In this document: piece after piece, positions 1 to 11,260 of the stretch | Layout of the letters: each line of letters opens with the position of its first letter | Numbering within the stretch: the stretch's first letter is position 1 | Assembly (NCBI GenBank): GCA_010015805.1 | Contig: ML978125.1 | Coordinates: 1,736,001 to 1,800,000, forward strand | DNA: 64,000 nt | Source of the DNA: Rhizodiscina lignyota | Taxonomy: Eukaryota > Ascomycota > Dothideomycetes > Aulographales > Rhizodiscinaceae | Direction: 5' to 3' | Notes under the pieces: model-generated | Database searches by the model: none | What the model was told of the DNA's origin: nothing | Seen by the model: only the letters and a program-made list of their open reading frames with translations | Position numbers and translations under genes: made by a program

Positions 1-317
1 CGCATGCAGCAGCGCTTCACTATTGGCTGAGATACCTCGTATCGAATAGTTGTTGCATCCGAGCCTAACTTACAATATCCTCTCATCCATACCCCACTCT
101 CAGCCTCATTGAGGAGGACGATATGCAAGAATATATGCAAAGCTTTGTGTAACAGTAGTGAATAGCTTTAGCTACTCGATTCAAAATCATCTGCAGCCAC
201 TATCCACACCAAGTCGCCCATCCCTCCTAGGCTGTGCCTCCCGACGAACCTTAATTAGTCGCTCGTGGCGAACCCCGTTTGCCAGGCGGTAATCGGTTCG
301 CTTCAACGTCATCTAGA
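1..317. other. Left-edge non-coding stretch
   Basis: No coding frame I can support. It is the upstream region of the HET gene that starts at 318. I see no clear TATA box and no repeat. Confidence 0.4.
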
Positions 318-2441
318 ATGGGCGATAACACATACTTTTCAGAAGACAACAAATGGGACGCCGAGGACGGATTTCAACAAATCAGTGCTGATCTTCAATT
401 CAGCGATAGATATGGGGTGAATACGTGGTGTGAAACATCAAGGAACGGTATAACCATCGATAGTGACAAACATGTATGCCGGTCGACCTATCTAGCATCG
501 CCAGTCACCATTGCTAATTGCTCATTATAGGAAAGAGAGGAGTTATACAGGAAGCAGCAAAAGAGAGAAGAGGAAAGAAAGCAGCTCTTGGTGCACGTAG
601 ACGACCGATGGGTATATATCGTGGATAACGACTTCGCACAAGCTTTCATCAGCAAGCTTGACTTTAAGGGTTCGGACCGTCTCCCTCGCTACTCATCTCC
701 TCCAGAACTTTGCAACCGCTGTACCACCATCCAGCTGGGCGAAACCATCAGTACCCCTCAGCTACGAAAGAAGCTTAAGCCTTGTATCATGTGCCGAATG
801 CAGTCTCGGCGCTCTGAGGCTGTGGACGAGAGGAACCGATTCCTTAACGCCCCGTCACTAAGAGTGTGCGCATCTCCAAGGGTCAAAAAGGCGCACCCAG
901 ACGTTCAAGTTGGGTTTCCGGTCCTTCCGCGATCGAATAGTCCAATCCGGTTCAAACTAATGAACGAGTGGCTTCGCATTTGCGACGAAGATCATACCGA
1001 GTGTGTTGACGAGCCTACTGTCGGTGTCTACCCCGAATTGCCCACCAGGGTGATTGATATAGGGGAGCTATCCACTGATCACTTACGTCTCTGTGCTTTC
1101 AGTACGGAAGACAAGGAATCCTCTTGGCAGCCAAGATACATTGCTCTGTCCCATTGCTGGGGTAACCTGGCAGAAGAGCAGAAAAGACAGTACTGCACCT
1201 CTGCCGAAAACATTGACGAAAGGTCTAAGCAGGGCTTTGACATGGCCATACTGCCACGTACATTTCAAGACGCCGTCACTGTGACTCGAGAGCTGGGGAG
1301 ACGCTACCTCTGGATCGACTCCTTGTGCATCATCCAGTATGGCGACAATATGGAGGACTGGAAGAGGGAGGCCACGCGCATGGAAGGCGTGTTTAGGAAT
1401 GCGTATTGTACCATCGCCGCAACATCCGCGGCTGACTCGGCCAAGGGGTTTCTTAAACGCCCACGAGTCCAACAGCCAGAACTGCAATGCATCAAGGTAG
1501 AATCTTCTGCCCACGGACCGGTGTACGTTAGCTCCGTTGCCGATGATTTCCAGCGAGATGTCGAGCAAGGAATACTGAATCAACGCGCCTGGGTGCTGCA
1601 GGAAAGAGCTCTATCGCGCCGAATCATCCATTTCACCGCAACTCAGGCATACTGGGAATGTGGGAGTGGCGTGCGCTGCGAAACACTGACCTACATGCGC
1701 AACTCCAGAGCGCTCTTTCTGGGCGATGCCAAGTTTCCAGAGTCGCTGAATCTCCGGCGCTCGCTAGACAAGATCAAGCTATTTCAAGACCTCTTCATGA
1801 CGTACTCGCGTTTGGGCATCACGAAGCACACTGATAGGCCTCATGCGATTTCCGGGTTGGAGCAGCGGCTGGCAAGTACGTTCGGCACGGAGGCCAGATA
1901 CGGCGTGTTTGAGAAGTATCTTCACAGAAGTCTTCTATGGCAACGGTCTGGGGCTAAGAGAATGGATCGTATTCTGTATGCAGACGATGATGCTGTAGTG
2001 CCGTCGTGGTCTTGGATGGCGTATGATGGCGAATTTGAGTATCTCGAGATCAACTCCGATTATGTGGAGTGGGTCGAAGAGGTCAAGTTGGCTGATAAGA
2101 TGTTGAAAGCTCAAGTGAGACGCTTCCGAGGCTGCAAACTCGTGCGGAAGGACAACGGGACTTGCAGCATTGAAGCCAAGGAAGGGAAAGGTGAACGAGG
2201 GTGGTTGAAATATGACACCAAACCCCTCATGGATTTACGAGAGCTCCGATGTGTGATAATTGGAAGAGAGAAGGAATGGAATGGAAGTGGGAATCGGATT
2301 GTTGGGACCGATCATTATGTCCTTCTGGTCACGCCACGAGACTCGGAGACAGGTAAGGTATTTGCAAGAGTTGGTGTTGGGTTTGTGCCGTCAGGATATA
2401 TTCGGTTCCAAAAGAAGCAAAGCGAGGAGTGCATTGTCTGA
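318..2441 (+). CDS. HET-domain heterokaryon incompatibility protein
   Basis: Exons 318-473 and 531-2441 (intron 474-530, with a GCTAAT branch region) join in phase to give 688 aa. The HET domain is clear: YIALSHCWG at about residues 255-263, LPRTFQDAV followed by RRYLWIDSLCIIQ at about 293-321, then a WVLQER block near 406. Two CxxC pairs (CNRC and CIMC) lie N-terminal to the domain and may bind metal. HET proteins trigger cell death or allorecognition when unlike fungal strains fuse; the partner cannot be read from sequence. I chose the ATG at 318 because its exon splices in frame into a charged helix (EREELYRKQQKREEERK) ahead of the domain. The large exon alone has no early ATG. Part of a big, fast-evolving fungal family, so the specific role is unknown. 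Confidence 0.9.
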
Positions 2442-4031
2442 ATCCGATGACCACCTTTATTCATCGAGCAGCTCACCTCTGTCACTGCTGTTGTCGCCGT
2501 GCAGCGGCGTCTAACAGACCCATTAGTCTCAAAGCCTTTCTTCGTTGCGTCTGTAGTCAAGGTCGGCTGTGGGAGTCCCAAGGAGCGGCAGTCGCAATCG
2601 CACCTTAGCAGATGTAACTATCGTCCACGAACAGATTGCACAGAACTTTAGCCGAGACAAAGAGGTGTCAGTCTTATGCGGATCGCCGTATCAGCTATAT
2701 CGGGTGTAGTCGATATCCAATAGCGTGCAGAGTCGTCCAAATCGATTATCTAGATACTCTCGCCAATCGAAAATGGCAAGGCTGAATTGGTTAGCCATTA
2801 TTTCGTCACAGTATCAAAGCACTATCGTTCATCTTATCGATACGTAGCATTGTGGAACTGAAAGGAGAATCGCGGATCGTTGGTATACCACTGACCCGGC
2901 TCTTTGAGTGAAACCAGCGATCTAAAGGATCTTTGGTACACCAAGCTGGGTCTCGCGGTGAAACCAACGAGCTGAAGGCAGCGCGAGTGCCACGTCTTTG
3001 AATCTCCAGCGTATGGCTGAATCTGTACAACCACACGCCAAGTCCAGCTCGAGCATAAAGATTCCCTTTAAGCTGCGAGTCAAATGGCCATACGTAAGCG
3101 GACAAGCCACCGAGCATCTTCGCCGAAAGCCACGATGCGCATTGCTGGCGTTTATCGAATTCGGCAGCGTTGGGACGGCAGAAAGTGCGATCGCCGCGCG
3201 GCCTTGCGCAAACGGGAGATTCGCTTTCTCGGTCTGCCCCGGCGGGTTGAGCTTTCGTGGCTTGTTTCAGGAAACAGCCAGGGCGCCGCCGAGCGCTGCG
3301 TGGGCTTGGATGGGGGCGTTCGGGGATTTGGCAGTGTGGACGGCGGGTTGTGGGTCTGGTCAGCGAGCGAGCGGAAATGAAAGAGCATTGTTTTCACTCG
3401 GGGCGGCACGCGCTGGCGGTTGAATGCACGGCATTGAGGGGAATTCAAGCTTAATTCGCGGATGGCCAGACAACAGGCAGAAGCGCGCAGCAAACAAAGA
3501 ACTGCCAGGCTGGAAGCCGTTGCAAGAGTGAAGCGCTGGCGGTGCGCGTGTGGTGCGAGGCAAAGCTTGGCCGCTCCCGCAAATTGCACTGTGGCCCGTG
3601 CTGCCGCGCTAGGCCACGTCCCGCGCTAGCGCTGTGGGGCCCCTGCGGCGTGATTGGCCCGTGGCGCTGCACCGCTGCAGGTACGGAAGGAGCGCCCAGC
3701 CCTGGCCGCCGGCTCTTTGTCCTGCTCAGCGACCGCATCCCAACTCTTCCACCAACCCTGCCGGCTGGCTGTCGCTCTCTTTTCTCCTTGAACTACCTTG
3801 CATTCTCTTCTTCTTCCACCAACGTTCCTTTCTGTAAGTGATACTCACCACAGTCACTCTTTTGGCCGCGGCCGCCAATTCACTCGTTATTGTTACCGTG
3901 GAGTCTTGTGAATGCGTATTACATCTCAATAGGAGGACCCACGCCCTTTTTACGCGCCCGCGGCGAGAATCCACTTCCATCGACAATTCTCAACTTCACG
4001 ATACCCAGAGCCAGATTCTCTTACGATCAAC
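2442..4031. other. Intergenic region with TOS1 promoter and leader
   Basis: No supported gene. About 3150-3760 is markedly GC-rich, and 3760-3835 is pyrimidine-rich (CTCTTTTCTCC, CTTCTTCTTCC), as often seen just upstream of fungal transcription starts. A diverged direct duplication lies at 2882-2985. Long open frames here on both strands are overlapping shadows of GC-rich sequence and show no domain. Confidence 0.45.
2882..2985. repeat. Diverged ~54-bp direct duplication
   Basis: Copy A (2882-2934) and copy B (2935-2985) share GGTAYACCA, a diverged middle, then GTGAAACCARCGAKCTRAAGG. Found by eye; many differences imply an old duplication. No coding role seen. Confidence 0.5.
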
Positions 4032-5515
4032 ATGCGTTACAATCTTGTGGCCAGCGCCCTTGTGGCGGCGTCGATGATGTGTGGTGTGCTCGCGCAGAGC
4101 GGCGCGGATTGTGCTGAGTCCGGAGGCAACTGGTATTGCCAGGCAGTTCAGAAGATCGCGTACTCCGGATTCGGAAAGTCTGGCCAGTACAAGAAGGTCA
4201 CCAACATGTATCCAAGCTGCCAGCAGTCTGACCAAAGCTACTCTGGACCCCTTTCTCCATTCGATGAGGAGGTAAGATATTCGATCTTGACCCTGGAGTG
4301 GCCTAGACTGACAATAACGACAGGTTTCGATGCACTTCCGTGGACCCATGGTCATCAATCAGGTCGCAGTCTACACTCCATCCAGCAGCTCCAGCAAGGC
4401 CAAGGCTCGCCGTACCGTCCACGAGCGTCGCCATGGCCATGCCGGCTTCCACAAGCGCAATAAGGAGATACGCGAGATGCAGGAGCGCCAGATTGGCGCT
4501 ACAGTCACTGCGACCATCAATGGCGAGACTGTTCACTGGATCAACGAGTACGGTGGCCCAGGTGGCTCTCCATCTACCTCCGCCGCAGCAGCTTCTACCC
4601 CTTCTTCGGCTGCTGGTAGTGGTGACGCCGGTTTCATCGGCGCTGCTGTAGATTCTGTCGAGGCTGCTGCTGCTCCCACGACCTCTTCCAGTGCCGATTC
4701 TGCTACTTCGAGCTCTTCCACAGCGTCCACGCCTGTGGCTTCTGGTGACTGGGTTCGCTCCGCCTACTACAAACAGGACTCGCAGACCGCTCAGGGTATG
4801 GTCTTCCTCAACAACATGGGTGGTAGCGCCTCTGGTGTGTTCGACAACACCTATGGCAACTCCCTGGCCTACGCCTCTCCTGATGGCAGCTCTGCTGCTT
4901 CTAGCCCTCAAGTCTCCAACGGCACGCTGGACTCCAACAAGGAGGTTATCATCTTCTCAGACCAGAAATGCAATGGCGACTGCGGCTACGTCCGCGATGG
5001 CACTGTTGCTTACCGTAAGTGCTCTCCATACCCAGTTAATCTGCAGCTTATACTAACAACGATTAGACGGTTTCGATGGCGCTGAGAAGCTCTTCCTCTT
5101 CGAGTTCTCCATGCCCGACGATGGCACCACTGGCTGGAACATGAACATGCCCTCGGGCTGGTTCCTCAACGCCCAGATCCCCCGCACTGCCCAGTACGCC
5201 TCGTGCTCCTGCTGGGAGTCCGGCTGCGGCGAGTTCGACTGGTGCGAGGTGCTCGACTCCGGCAACACGAAGTGCAAGTCCACCTGGCACGGCAACACTC
5301 CCGGAGGCAGCTCCGACTACTTTGATCGTCCCACCAGCGCGCCTATCAAGATGGCTGTTCTCATGACCCCCAGCGGTATCAACGTCCAGAAGCTTGATGA
5401 TAGCCAGGATTTCGGCACCAGCATGTCGAAGGCCACGATCAACCAGCTCAGCAGCACCAGCAGTGAGAGTGACGGCGAGAAGCTTCTCACGACACTCTTC
5501 GCGCTCGGCTCGTAG
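4032..5515 (+). CDS. TOS1: TOS1-family cell-wall protein (putative glycosidase-like)
   Basis: Exons 4032-4271, 4324-5014 and 5067-5515 (two 52-bp introns, phases agree) give 459 aa. A signal peptide (MRYNLVASALVAASMM, cut near VLAQ) is followed by the small TOS1 N-terminal domain (CQAVQKIAYSGFG). Next comes a Ser/Ala/Thr-rich linker at about 180-240. The conserved TOS1 C-terminal domain follows, with SGDWVRSAYY, GMVFLNNMGG and a Cys-rich NAQIPRTAQYASCSCWESG block. TOS1 proteins are covalently linked or secreted wall proteins with a glucanase-like fold, and activity is poorly defined. A KRRR-type basic stretch (KARRTVHERRHGH) between the domains could be a Kex2-like processing region; that is inference. 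Confidence 0.9.
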
Positions 5516-5639
5516 AGTGACGGTACATGCATGGCTTGAGATCTTTTCCTTTTTCTCTTTTGCTTTTTGTGAATACTTCACTTGCGTGGCGTAACGATCG
5601 GACATGATGCTGGTGTAGGCGGGTTCCTTCCATCACGGT

Positions 5640-6540
5640 TGGATACAATAGTCCATGTACACAGCGATACACATCGGAAGAAATCAAGTAAACTGTTTAA
5701 ATGACGTCTCGGGTGGCTTATGTGCATGGCGGATTGAAATGTGGAAGTGAAAGCGTGAAAGATGCACTGCTGCCCCCCGTGCCATAGTCGATACAGTGCC
5801 GTCGACACTGCCACATATCCTATCTTACCTCAAGTGGTGCTCACGCTCTTACAATAATTGAGTACGTGCTTGTGATGCGGGTCATATTCATAAACCACCA
5901 AATGAAGTTGGAGATCATACAGTAGAACGCATTCGATACGAGCACTGGTCGACAATCATATTTGCGGACGAGTATGAGCGAAACGCACATGATGCTCATA
6001 ACGTCGACAGCATGTCGCCCAAGTTGTCATATTCTCCATCTTGCCTCAAGAAGTGATGCCTACGCTTCCTCGGATAGTTGAATACGTGCTTGTCCTGCAG
6101 TTTACATTGATATATTGCCTAATAAACTCTGGGATATTCCAATTGCATATCTGTAGTGTCTGAACGTCAACCATCAAAGTCGTGGATGGCGAGGGCCGAA
6201 AGCAAATGGTGCTCATCATATTGATACTGTGCCGCTCACATTGCCATAATTTCTGCCTCCTCTCAGCAATTCACACCTACGCTGCTTCGATGGCTGAATA
6301 TGGGCTTGTGGCTCAGTTCATATTCAATAGCTAGTCAATGAGCTCAGACGTATTGTAGCAGGCCGTGTCGGTGGCGACGAGTTGTTAATTTGATTTCGCC
6401 GTTACGCGTGAGCGAAAGCACGTGCTGCTCGTGATATCAACACCATCCAACGCACGTGCCATAATTTGCATTCCGTGTCAACAACGGACACCTGCGCTCT
6501 TCTGCCGATGAAATGCGTTCTCAGCCGGCGATGAGTCACG
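5640..6540. repeat. Degenerate tandem array, ~215-220-bp unit, about 4 copies
   Basis: Corresponding landmarks recur at near-constant spacing. GAGTACGTGCTTGT (about 5859), GAATACGTGCTTGT (6080), GAATATGGGCTTGT (6297) and GAAATGCGTTCT (6510) are about 221, 217 and 213 bp apart. A second landmark, GAGCGAAACGCACATGATGCTCAT, has diverged partners near 6200 and 6410, followed by matching ATATTGATAC / ATATCAACAC blocks. A partial earlier unit is visible from about 5640. No unit codes for protein. Copies are strongly diverged, so the array is old or heavily mutated. Confidence 0.65.
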
Positions 6541-6861
6541 CAATGCCCCTTGAATATGTCAATGTTGTTTCATAAACAATGAAAACCGCCCCCATTTTTT
6601 GACAACACCACAATTTAACATCGCGAGATCGGAGAGCACCCACAATTAAAGCTTAATTGATGTCGCACGTGAAGGCGACAGTGCGCTAGGGCGGCCGCTA
6701 ACTCAGCGTGTATGTCGATCCGGTGTTCTGAACGTTCGTGGCTTCAAGGCGTCAATTAAACGCGAATCTATTGACCGGGCTGAGGCCGTGCGCTCTCAGC
6801 GTGGTGAAGTCTGTGGCGCCGGATACGGTGTCCGTAGGTGGTAGCTAACGGAAGCATTTTC

Positions 6862-6868
6862 TATAAAA
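6862..6868 (+). promoter_or_regulatory. TATA-like box with no obvious protein gene
   Basis: TATAAAA followed by CT-rich sequence (CCTTCCTTCCTTTCC at about 6888-6902) looks like a fungal core promoter. It points toward the inverted repeat about 265 bp downstream, so a non-coding hairpin transcript is possible. That link is inference only. Confidence 0.35.
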
Positions 6869-7129
6869 GCTCCCCAACCTTCCTTCCTTTCCAACCCAAT
6901 TCCTCGCTCCCCGTTTACTGCGCAGTCAGAACTGATTGTCCCAGGCTTGAGCCGACCATTTCAACCACCGCCCCGACCACTGCCAGGGGGAGACTGTCCG
7001 GGGACGCCCGGGCAGGACTTTCCTCTGCAGTGCTCGGTGGGGAGTGCTCTTGATGTGTCAGGCTACTTGCCATGGGCTTCAATCAGCACCTGAGTCTGTG
7101 AGGGGATTCGGGTCCTGCAGCGAGGGGGT

Positions 7130-7330
7130 GTCCAGCAATGTGCTCGCTTGAAGCTCGGCCTCGCATCGGCTCACCCGCCCACACTCCGCTCCGCACGTTG
7201 CAGCCAGCATGAGTTCTCTCTCCCGGGGCACAGCCCTGGGGGAAGCAGGCTCATGCAGTCTGCAGCGTGCGGAGCGGGTTGTGACGGTGAGTTCTTTCTT
7301 GGTCGTCTTCAAGCGGCACATGTTGGGCGC
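7130..7330. repeat. Long imperfect inverted repeat (foldback)
   Basis: The left arm (about 7130-7230) matches the reverse complement of the right arm (about 7234-7330), centred near 7232. Perfect blocks include CGCTTGAAG, CGCTCCGCACG and GCATGAG, with TCACC and TGCAG conserved between. I judge identity at about 70% by eye over some 100 bp per arm with a short loop. No transposase or target-site duplication seen. Could be a foldback/MITE relic or the template for a hairpin RNA. Confidence 0.6.
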
Positions 7331-8684
7331 CCGCCCGGCTTTGGACAGCACCTTCACGCGGTGCCGGGTGTCAGTAGCCTCTCTGAGGTGAAGCCAAGAC
7401 TGTCCACTCTCCTTTTCTCTTCTCTCTTCTTTCTTCTTTCTTTTTGACTCCTGTGTAGCAATGGCCTCACCGATGCCTCCAAGATGCTCTGATGGTCGCC
7501 TTCGCAGCCTTCGACTCTTGTGGTGTTGCCATGTACACAAATGAGCAGCTTCGACTTGAGCATTCCCTGTTGTTGATACGATGAAGGCACATCGTTCGTC
7601 AACGCCATCGTCTTCGCCGCGCTGTTTGTGCTTATCTTCAGGGATGACGTTGTCGTTGTCGACGACATTACTCAATGCTCTCCTCTTGTAGATAGTTGAA
7701 TAGAAGAAGACAAGAAACATTAGCAATTTGATCATATGTATACTTGCAGCTACGCGCTCGGTTCTGTGATGCCCACCCAGGTGATAAATGGAAATGAACA
7801 ATGACCAAAGTTCAAGATGTGATACTGCCGCGTAAACCCTTCGAGGACCTATCTTGCATCCATGTGATGATGTATTGGGTATCTTACCATGCCAGTACCC
7901 ATAGTTATAAGAAAATATGAGAATACCATGTTCGAAGTATCGTGCAGTTGAAGTCATATCGACACCCTCTTCCTTTCGACCTTGATGAGAGCACTTCCGC
8001 TCCCTGTAATCGAACGGGTGGCTATGACATGGCTTGAACGTAAAGAAGTATTTTCTAGACTAAGTAATGTGCGAAACAAACATGATAGAGCATGGCATAT
8101 TAAAACGGAGAGTAGATCTGCGTTAAGGATGCAGCATCGTCACAACGTCGAGGCATCGGGTAGCGAACATTCTCCATCTTGTATCAGGCCGTGGTGCTGG
8201 CACTTCGGTTCCACATGTGCATAAAGTTGCGAGACAATTTGAGCAGAAAGAGGCCATTTTCCTGTCCAGCAAGGCAGTGGCAAAACCGTCTGATGTTTAG
8301 TCGCGATACGCCCGAACGAGGTGCGGTTGCGCATGAAAAGTCTGGGGTAGGGAAAACGCCGACAGCCGAGGGACGTTTTGTCAGACTTCCCGCCATCCTT
8401 CGACGGAGAGGGCAACGCCTGGCGAATGAAGACTCTTTCACCCATCCATTCGCACCCACTCGGCACACCTCTTAGTACTCTCTCAAACAATCGCTTCTCT
8501 CTAATCACTTTCAAAGCATCAACTCCTCCAACGCCCTCCCCGCAACTCTCATATCGCCACTGCGTCCTTCACGCTACCTATTCCGTCATAGTTCGACCGG
8601 CAGATAAGCCGAGCACCACACCGCCAGGCTACAAGAGAGCGAGGATACACATGAGGCATTGAGGGATCTCCAAAAGTGGGCTGG

Positions 8685-10227
8685 ATGGCTTCACCATCGC
8701 CTCCCAAGCCGTGGGAGCGTGCGGGTGCCGGTGGCACATCTGCAGGTGAGTGGCACGCGCTTTGTCGACCGCTGAGCGCAAAGAATAATGGCGCTTCACG
8801 AACTTTCCAAGAATCGTCTTCGGAAGAAAGTCATAACTGACATCTGGCTACAGCGGGCGCTCCACCTGCGCCATCGACAACAACAAGTACCGGTACCTCG
8901 TCATCTATTTCTTCTACCAACCCGCCATCACTACCCGCCAGACCCAGCGCCTTAGACTCCGTTGTTAACCGCACCGCCTCAAACTACTCCACACTCAACG
9001 CAAACCGCTACGGCTCGTCACCCTACGGATACGGTGGCATGAATGGCATGAGTGGCGTGGGTGGCATGGGTGGCTACAATTCCTATTCCTCGCCGTACAA
9101 TAGATTTGGGAGCTATGGCTCCATGTACGGTGGCATGGGCGGCTACGGTGGGATGTACGGAGGAATGGGAGGAATGGGCGGCATGTACGGTGGCATGGGC
9201 GGCGGCATGGGACAGAACCCAAACGATCCGAACAGCTTGACGCAGTCGTTCAGCAACAGCACGCAGGCGACGTTCCAGCTCATTGAGAGTATCGTGGGTG
9301 CGTTCGGCGGATTTGCACAGATGCTGGAGAGCACGTATATGGCAACGCATTCATCTTTCTTCGGTATGTGCCACCGATCCCAGCAATGCTATATCGTTTG
9401 AGCACGATGTTAACGGAGTTAATACAGCAATGGTGTCTGTAGCAGAGCAATTCGGCAACCTTCGGCAAACCCTCGGCTCAGTCTTGGGCATCTTCACCAT
9501 CATGCGATGGATCCGCACAGCCATCGCCAAACTCACCGGCCGTCCCATCCCAGCCAGCGGCAAAGAGCTAACACCTTCCAACTTTGCCGCCTTCAATGGC
9601 GGTTCGCTACCCGACGGCTCCCCCGTCAACCCCCGCCCGAGCAAGAAGCCCTTCATCATGTTCCTCATCGCAGTCTTTGGCCTCCCCTATCTCATGGGCA
9701 AGCTCATTCGCGCCCTCGCAAAGGGCCAAGAGGAAGAAGAGCGCAAACGACTGGAAGCAAACCCACAAGCGTACGGCGCCGACCCCAACGCCCCCTTAGA
9801 CCCGACGAAGCTCGACTTCTGCCGCGTCGTCTACGACTTCTCGCCCGAGACAAACGCGAATGTAGTGCAGGGCGTCGACCTGAGCGTCAAGAAGGGCGAC
9901 CTCGTCGCCGTGCTGAGCAAGACGGATCCGATGGGCAATCCGAGCGAGTGGTGGCGGTGCAGGGCAAGAGACGGGCGTATGGGCTATCTGCCGAGCCCGT
10001 ATCTCGAGCCGATTCAGAGGAAGAACCAGCAGGCGATTATGAGCGCGAGTCAGTCTGGTAGTCCAGCGGGAAGCAGGGCGCAAACTATGACAGGAAGCGG
10101 GCCTACGAGTGGGAATGGGAGTCGGACGGCGACGATGACGGAGGGAAAGGAGGTGAAGCCGGTGATTGAGGGCAAGCCGGGGGATATGCCCTTGGAGAGC
10201 TTCCAGAAGGGGCAATTCTATTCGTAA
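8685..10227 (+). CDS. PEX13: Peroxin-13, peroxisomal docking-complex SH3 protein
   Basis: Exons 8685-8745, 8854-9363 and 9428-10227 splice in phase to 456 aa. The N terminus MASPSPPKPWERAG is the signature start of fungal PEX13. It is followed by a Ser/Thr/Pro linker and a Gly/Met/Tyr-rich tract (about residues 83-140, GGMGGYGGMYGG-type repeats) like the YG-rich PEX13 region implicated in the import pore. A hydrophobic segment (FIMFLIAVFGLPYLMGKLI, about 266-286) suits membrane insertion. A C-terminal SH3 domain (about 320-385, RVVYDFSPE to WWRCRARDGRMGYLPSPYLE) follows and binds PEX5/PEX14 in the family. It acts in the peroxisomal membrane with PEX14 and PEX17 to dock matrix-protein receptors. 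Two other peroxisome-linked proteins may lie in the window (the PTS1-like oxidase at 43.7 kb, the catalase at 53.8 kb). Confidence 0.95.
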
Positions 10228-11260
10228 TGTGAAGGATTTGGGAATAATGAAGTACGGCGTTCATGGAGCGAGAACTCAAACCAGTCTCGCGACCATTTTC
10301 ATATACTTTTTTTCTCGGTTTGTACTTGCTGTCTTGTACATTTTTATGTTCAAGCACGTTGGGCTTGAGCTGTGACGATTATGATCTAAAAGTGCGATTT
10401 TTTCAGCAATATACCGATTCAGATCGTTCAATCATTCAATATTCCTTCCGACTTCCTTCGCACTGCTGTATCCGCCTTGCCAAACAGTTTGCGATGGCAT
10501 TCCCAACAGGCCTGAAGCTTAGTATCGATAAACTGAGCCTTTTTTCGAACAAGTCCTTCAGGCTTCATCTACCTGTCGATGTGCCGACCAGACCACCTAA
10601 ATTCGGGAAACTTACCGATCTCAACCATCCTTGATTAATTTTTACTTCTAATCTTAATATGTATCTTCCAAGTAATGTATAAGTACCATGACTTTCGAGC
10701 CGAACTCTTCAGGGCCTGTGCCGTTCGATACGACCATTTTGGAATGGCGCAGGAACTGCATTATGAGCGAGCGTTTCGGCGCACTGTTCGAGAAATATCA
10801 AGCGGTGGGCTTGGAGCAATGCAGCTACGCCTTGTGTAGTCGCAAGTAAATGGAGCATTTACGAGGTCGAGAAAGGCAGCTAATCGCATAGTCTCAGCGC
10901 CATCTTGGAGACTCCAGCAACCCTCAAGTCAAGCCTCAATACGCAACATCGCTATGAGCAAAGGCAGCTTTCATGAGGTAAAGACATGTACTGATCGCAA
11001 AGCCTCAGCGACGTCTTTGATACTCCGATGACGTTTAATTTACACCTCCATATACAGATTGGCCCGGCTAAATAGAGCCATTAGGACGTAGACGTAGTTC
11101 AGGGCTTGTGACCAGCCGTTCAAATTTATTCGTGCAACTTCGACCAATGCCAAATTTCGCAATTCCGATACATCCGTTTGTACATCCCGTTATCCCTGCC
11201 AACGCCGTTCCGATATCCTTCTCTCAGCTCGGCCCCGGGGCCACCGAGATGTCCAATCAA
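10228..11260. other. Intergenic region, convergent 3' ends
   Basis: Lies between the ends of PEX13 (+) and the secreted gene (-). Holds one diverged tandem duplication (10861-11075) and otherwise AT-rich sequence without a supported frame. Confidence 0.45.
10861..11075. repeat. Diverged ~112-bp tandem duplication
   Basis: Copy A begins ACGAGGTCGAGAAAGGCAGC at 10861 and copy B begins ATGAGGTAAAGACATG near 10973. Shared downstream blocks are ATCGCATAGTCTCAGCG versus ATCGCAAAGCCTCAGCG, then ATCTTGGAGACTCC versus GTCTTTGATACTCC. Non-coding. Confidence 0.5.

Larger units (their letters stand above)
5516..8684. other. 3.2-kb gene-free region between TOS1 and PEX13
   Basis: Holds the tandem array (5640-6540), an AT-rich stretch, a TATAAAA box at 6862-6868 with no protein gene behind it, the inverted repeat at 7130-7330, and the PEX13 upstream region. 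A 292-aa open frame on the minus strand (7079-7957) crosses the inverted repeat and has no domain, so I do not call it. Confidence 0.5.

Noticed and set aside
3152-3589. 145-aa minus-strand frame and several plus-strand partners
   Set aside because: GC-rich region with frames open on every strand; none shows a signal peptide or domain.
7070-7400. tRNA or other structured RNA in the inverted repeat
   Set aside because: No B-box (GTTCRANNC) or cloverleaf-length spacing; arms are far longer than a tRNA.
7079-7957. 292-aa minus-strand open frame
   Set aside because: It runs across the inverted repeat, contains low-complexity Arg/Lys/Glu stretches and no domain; openness is explained by base composition.
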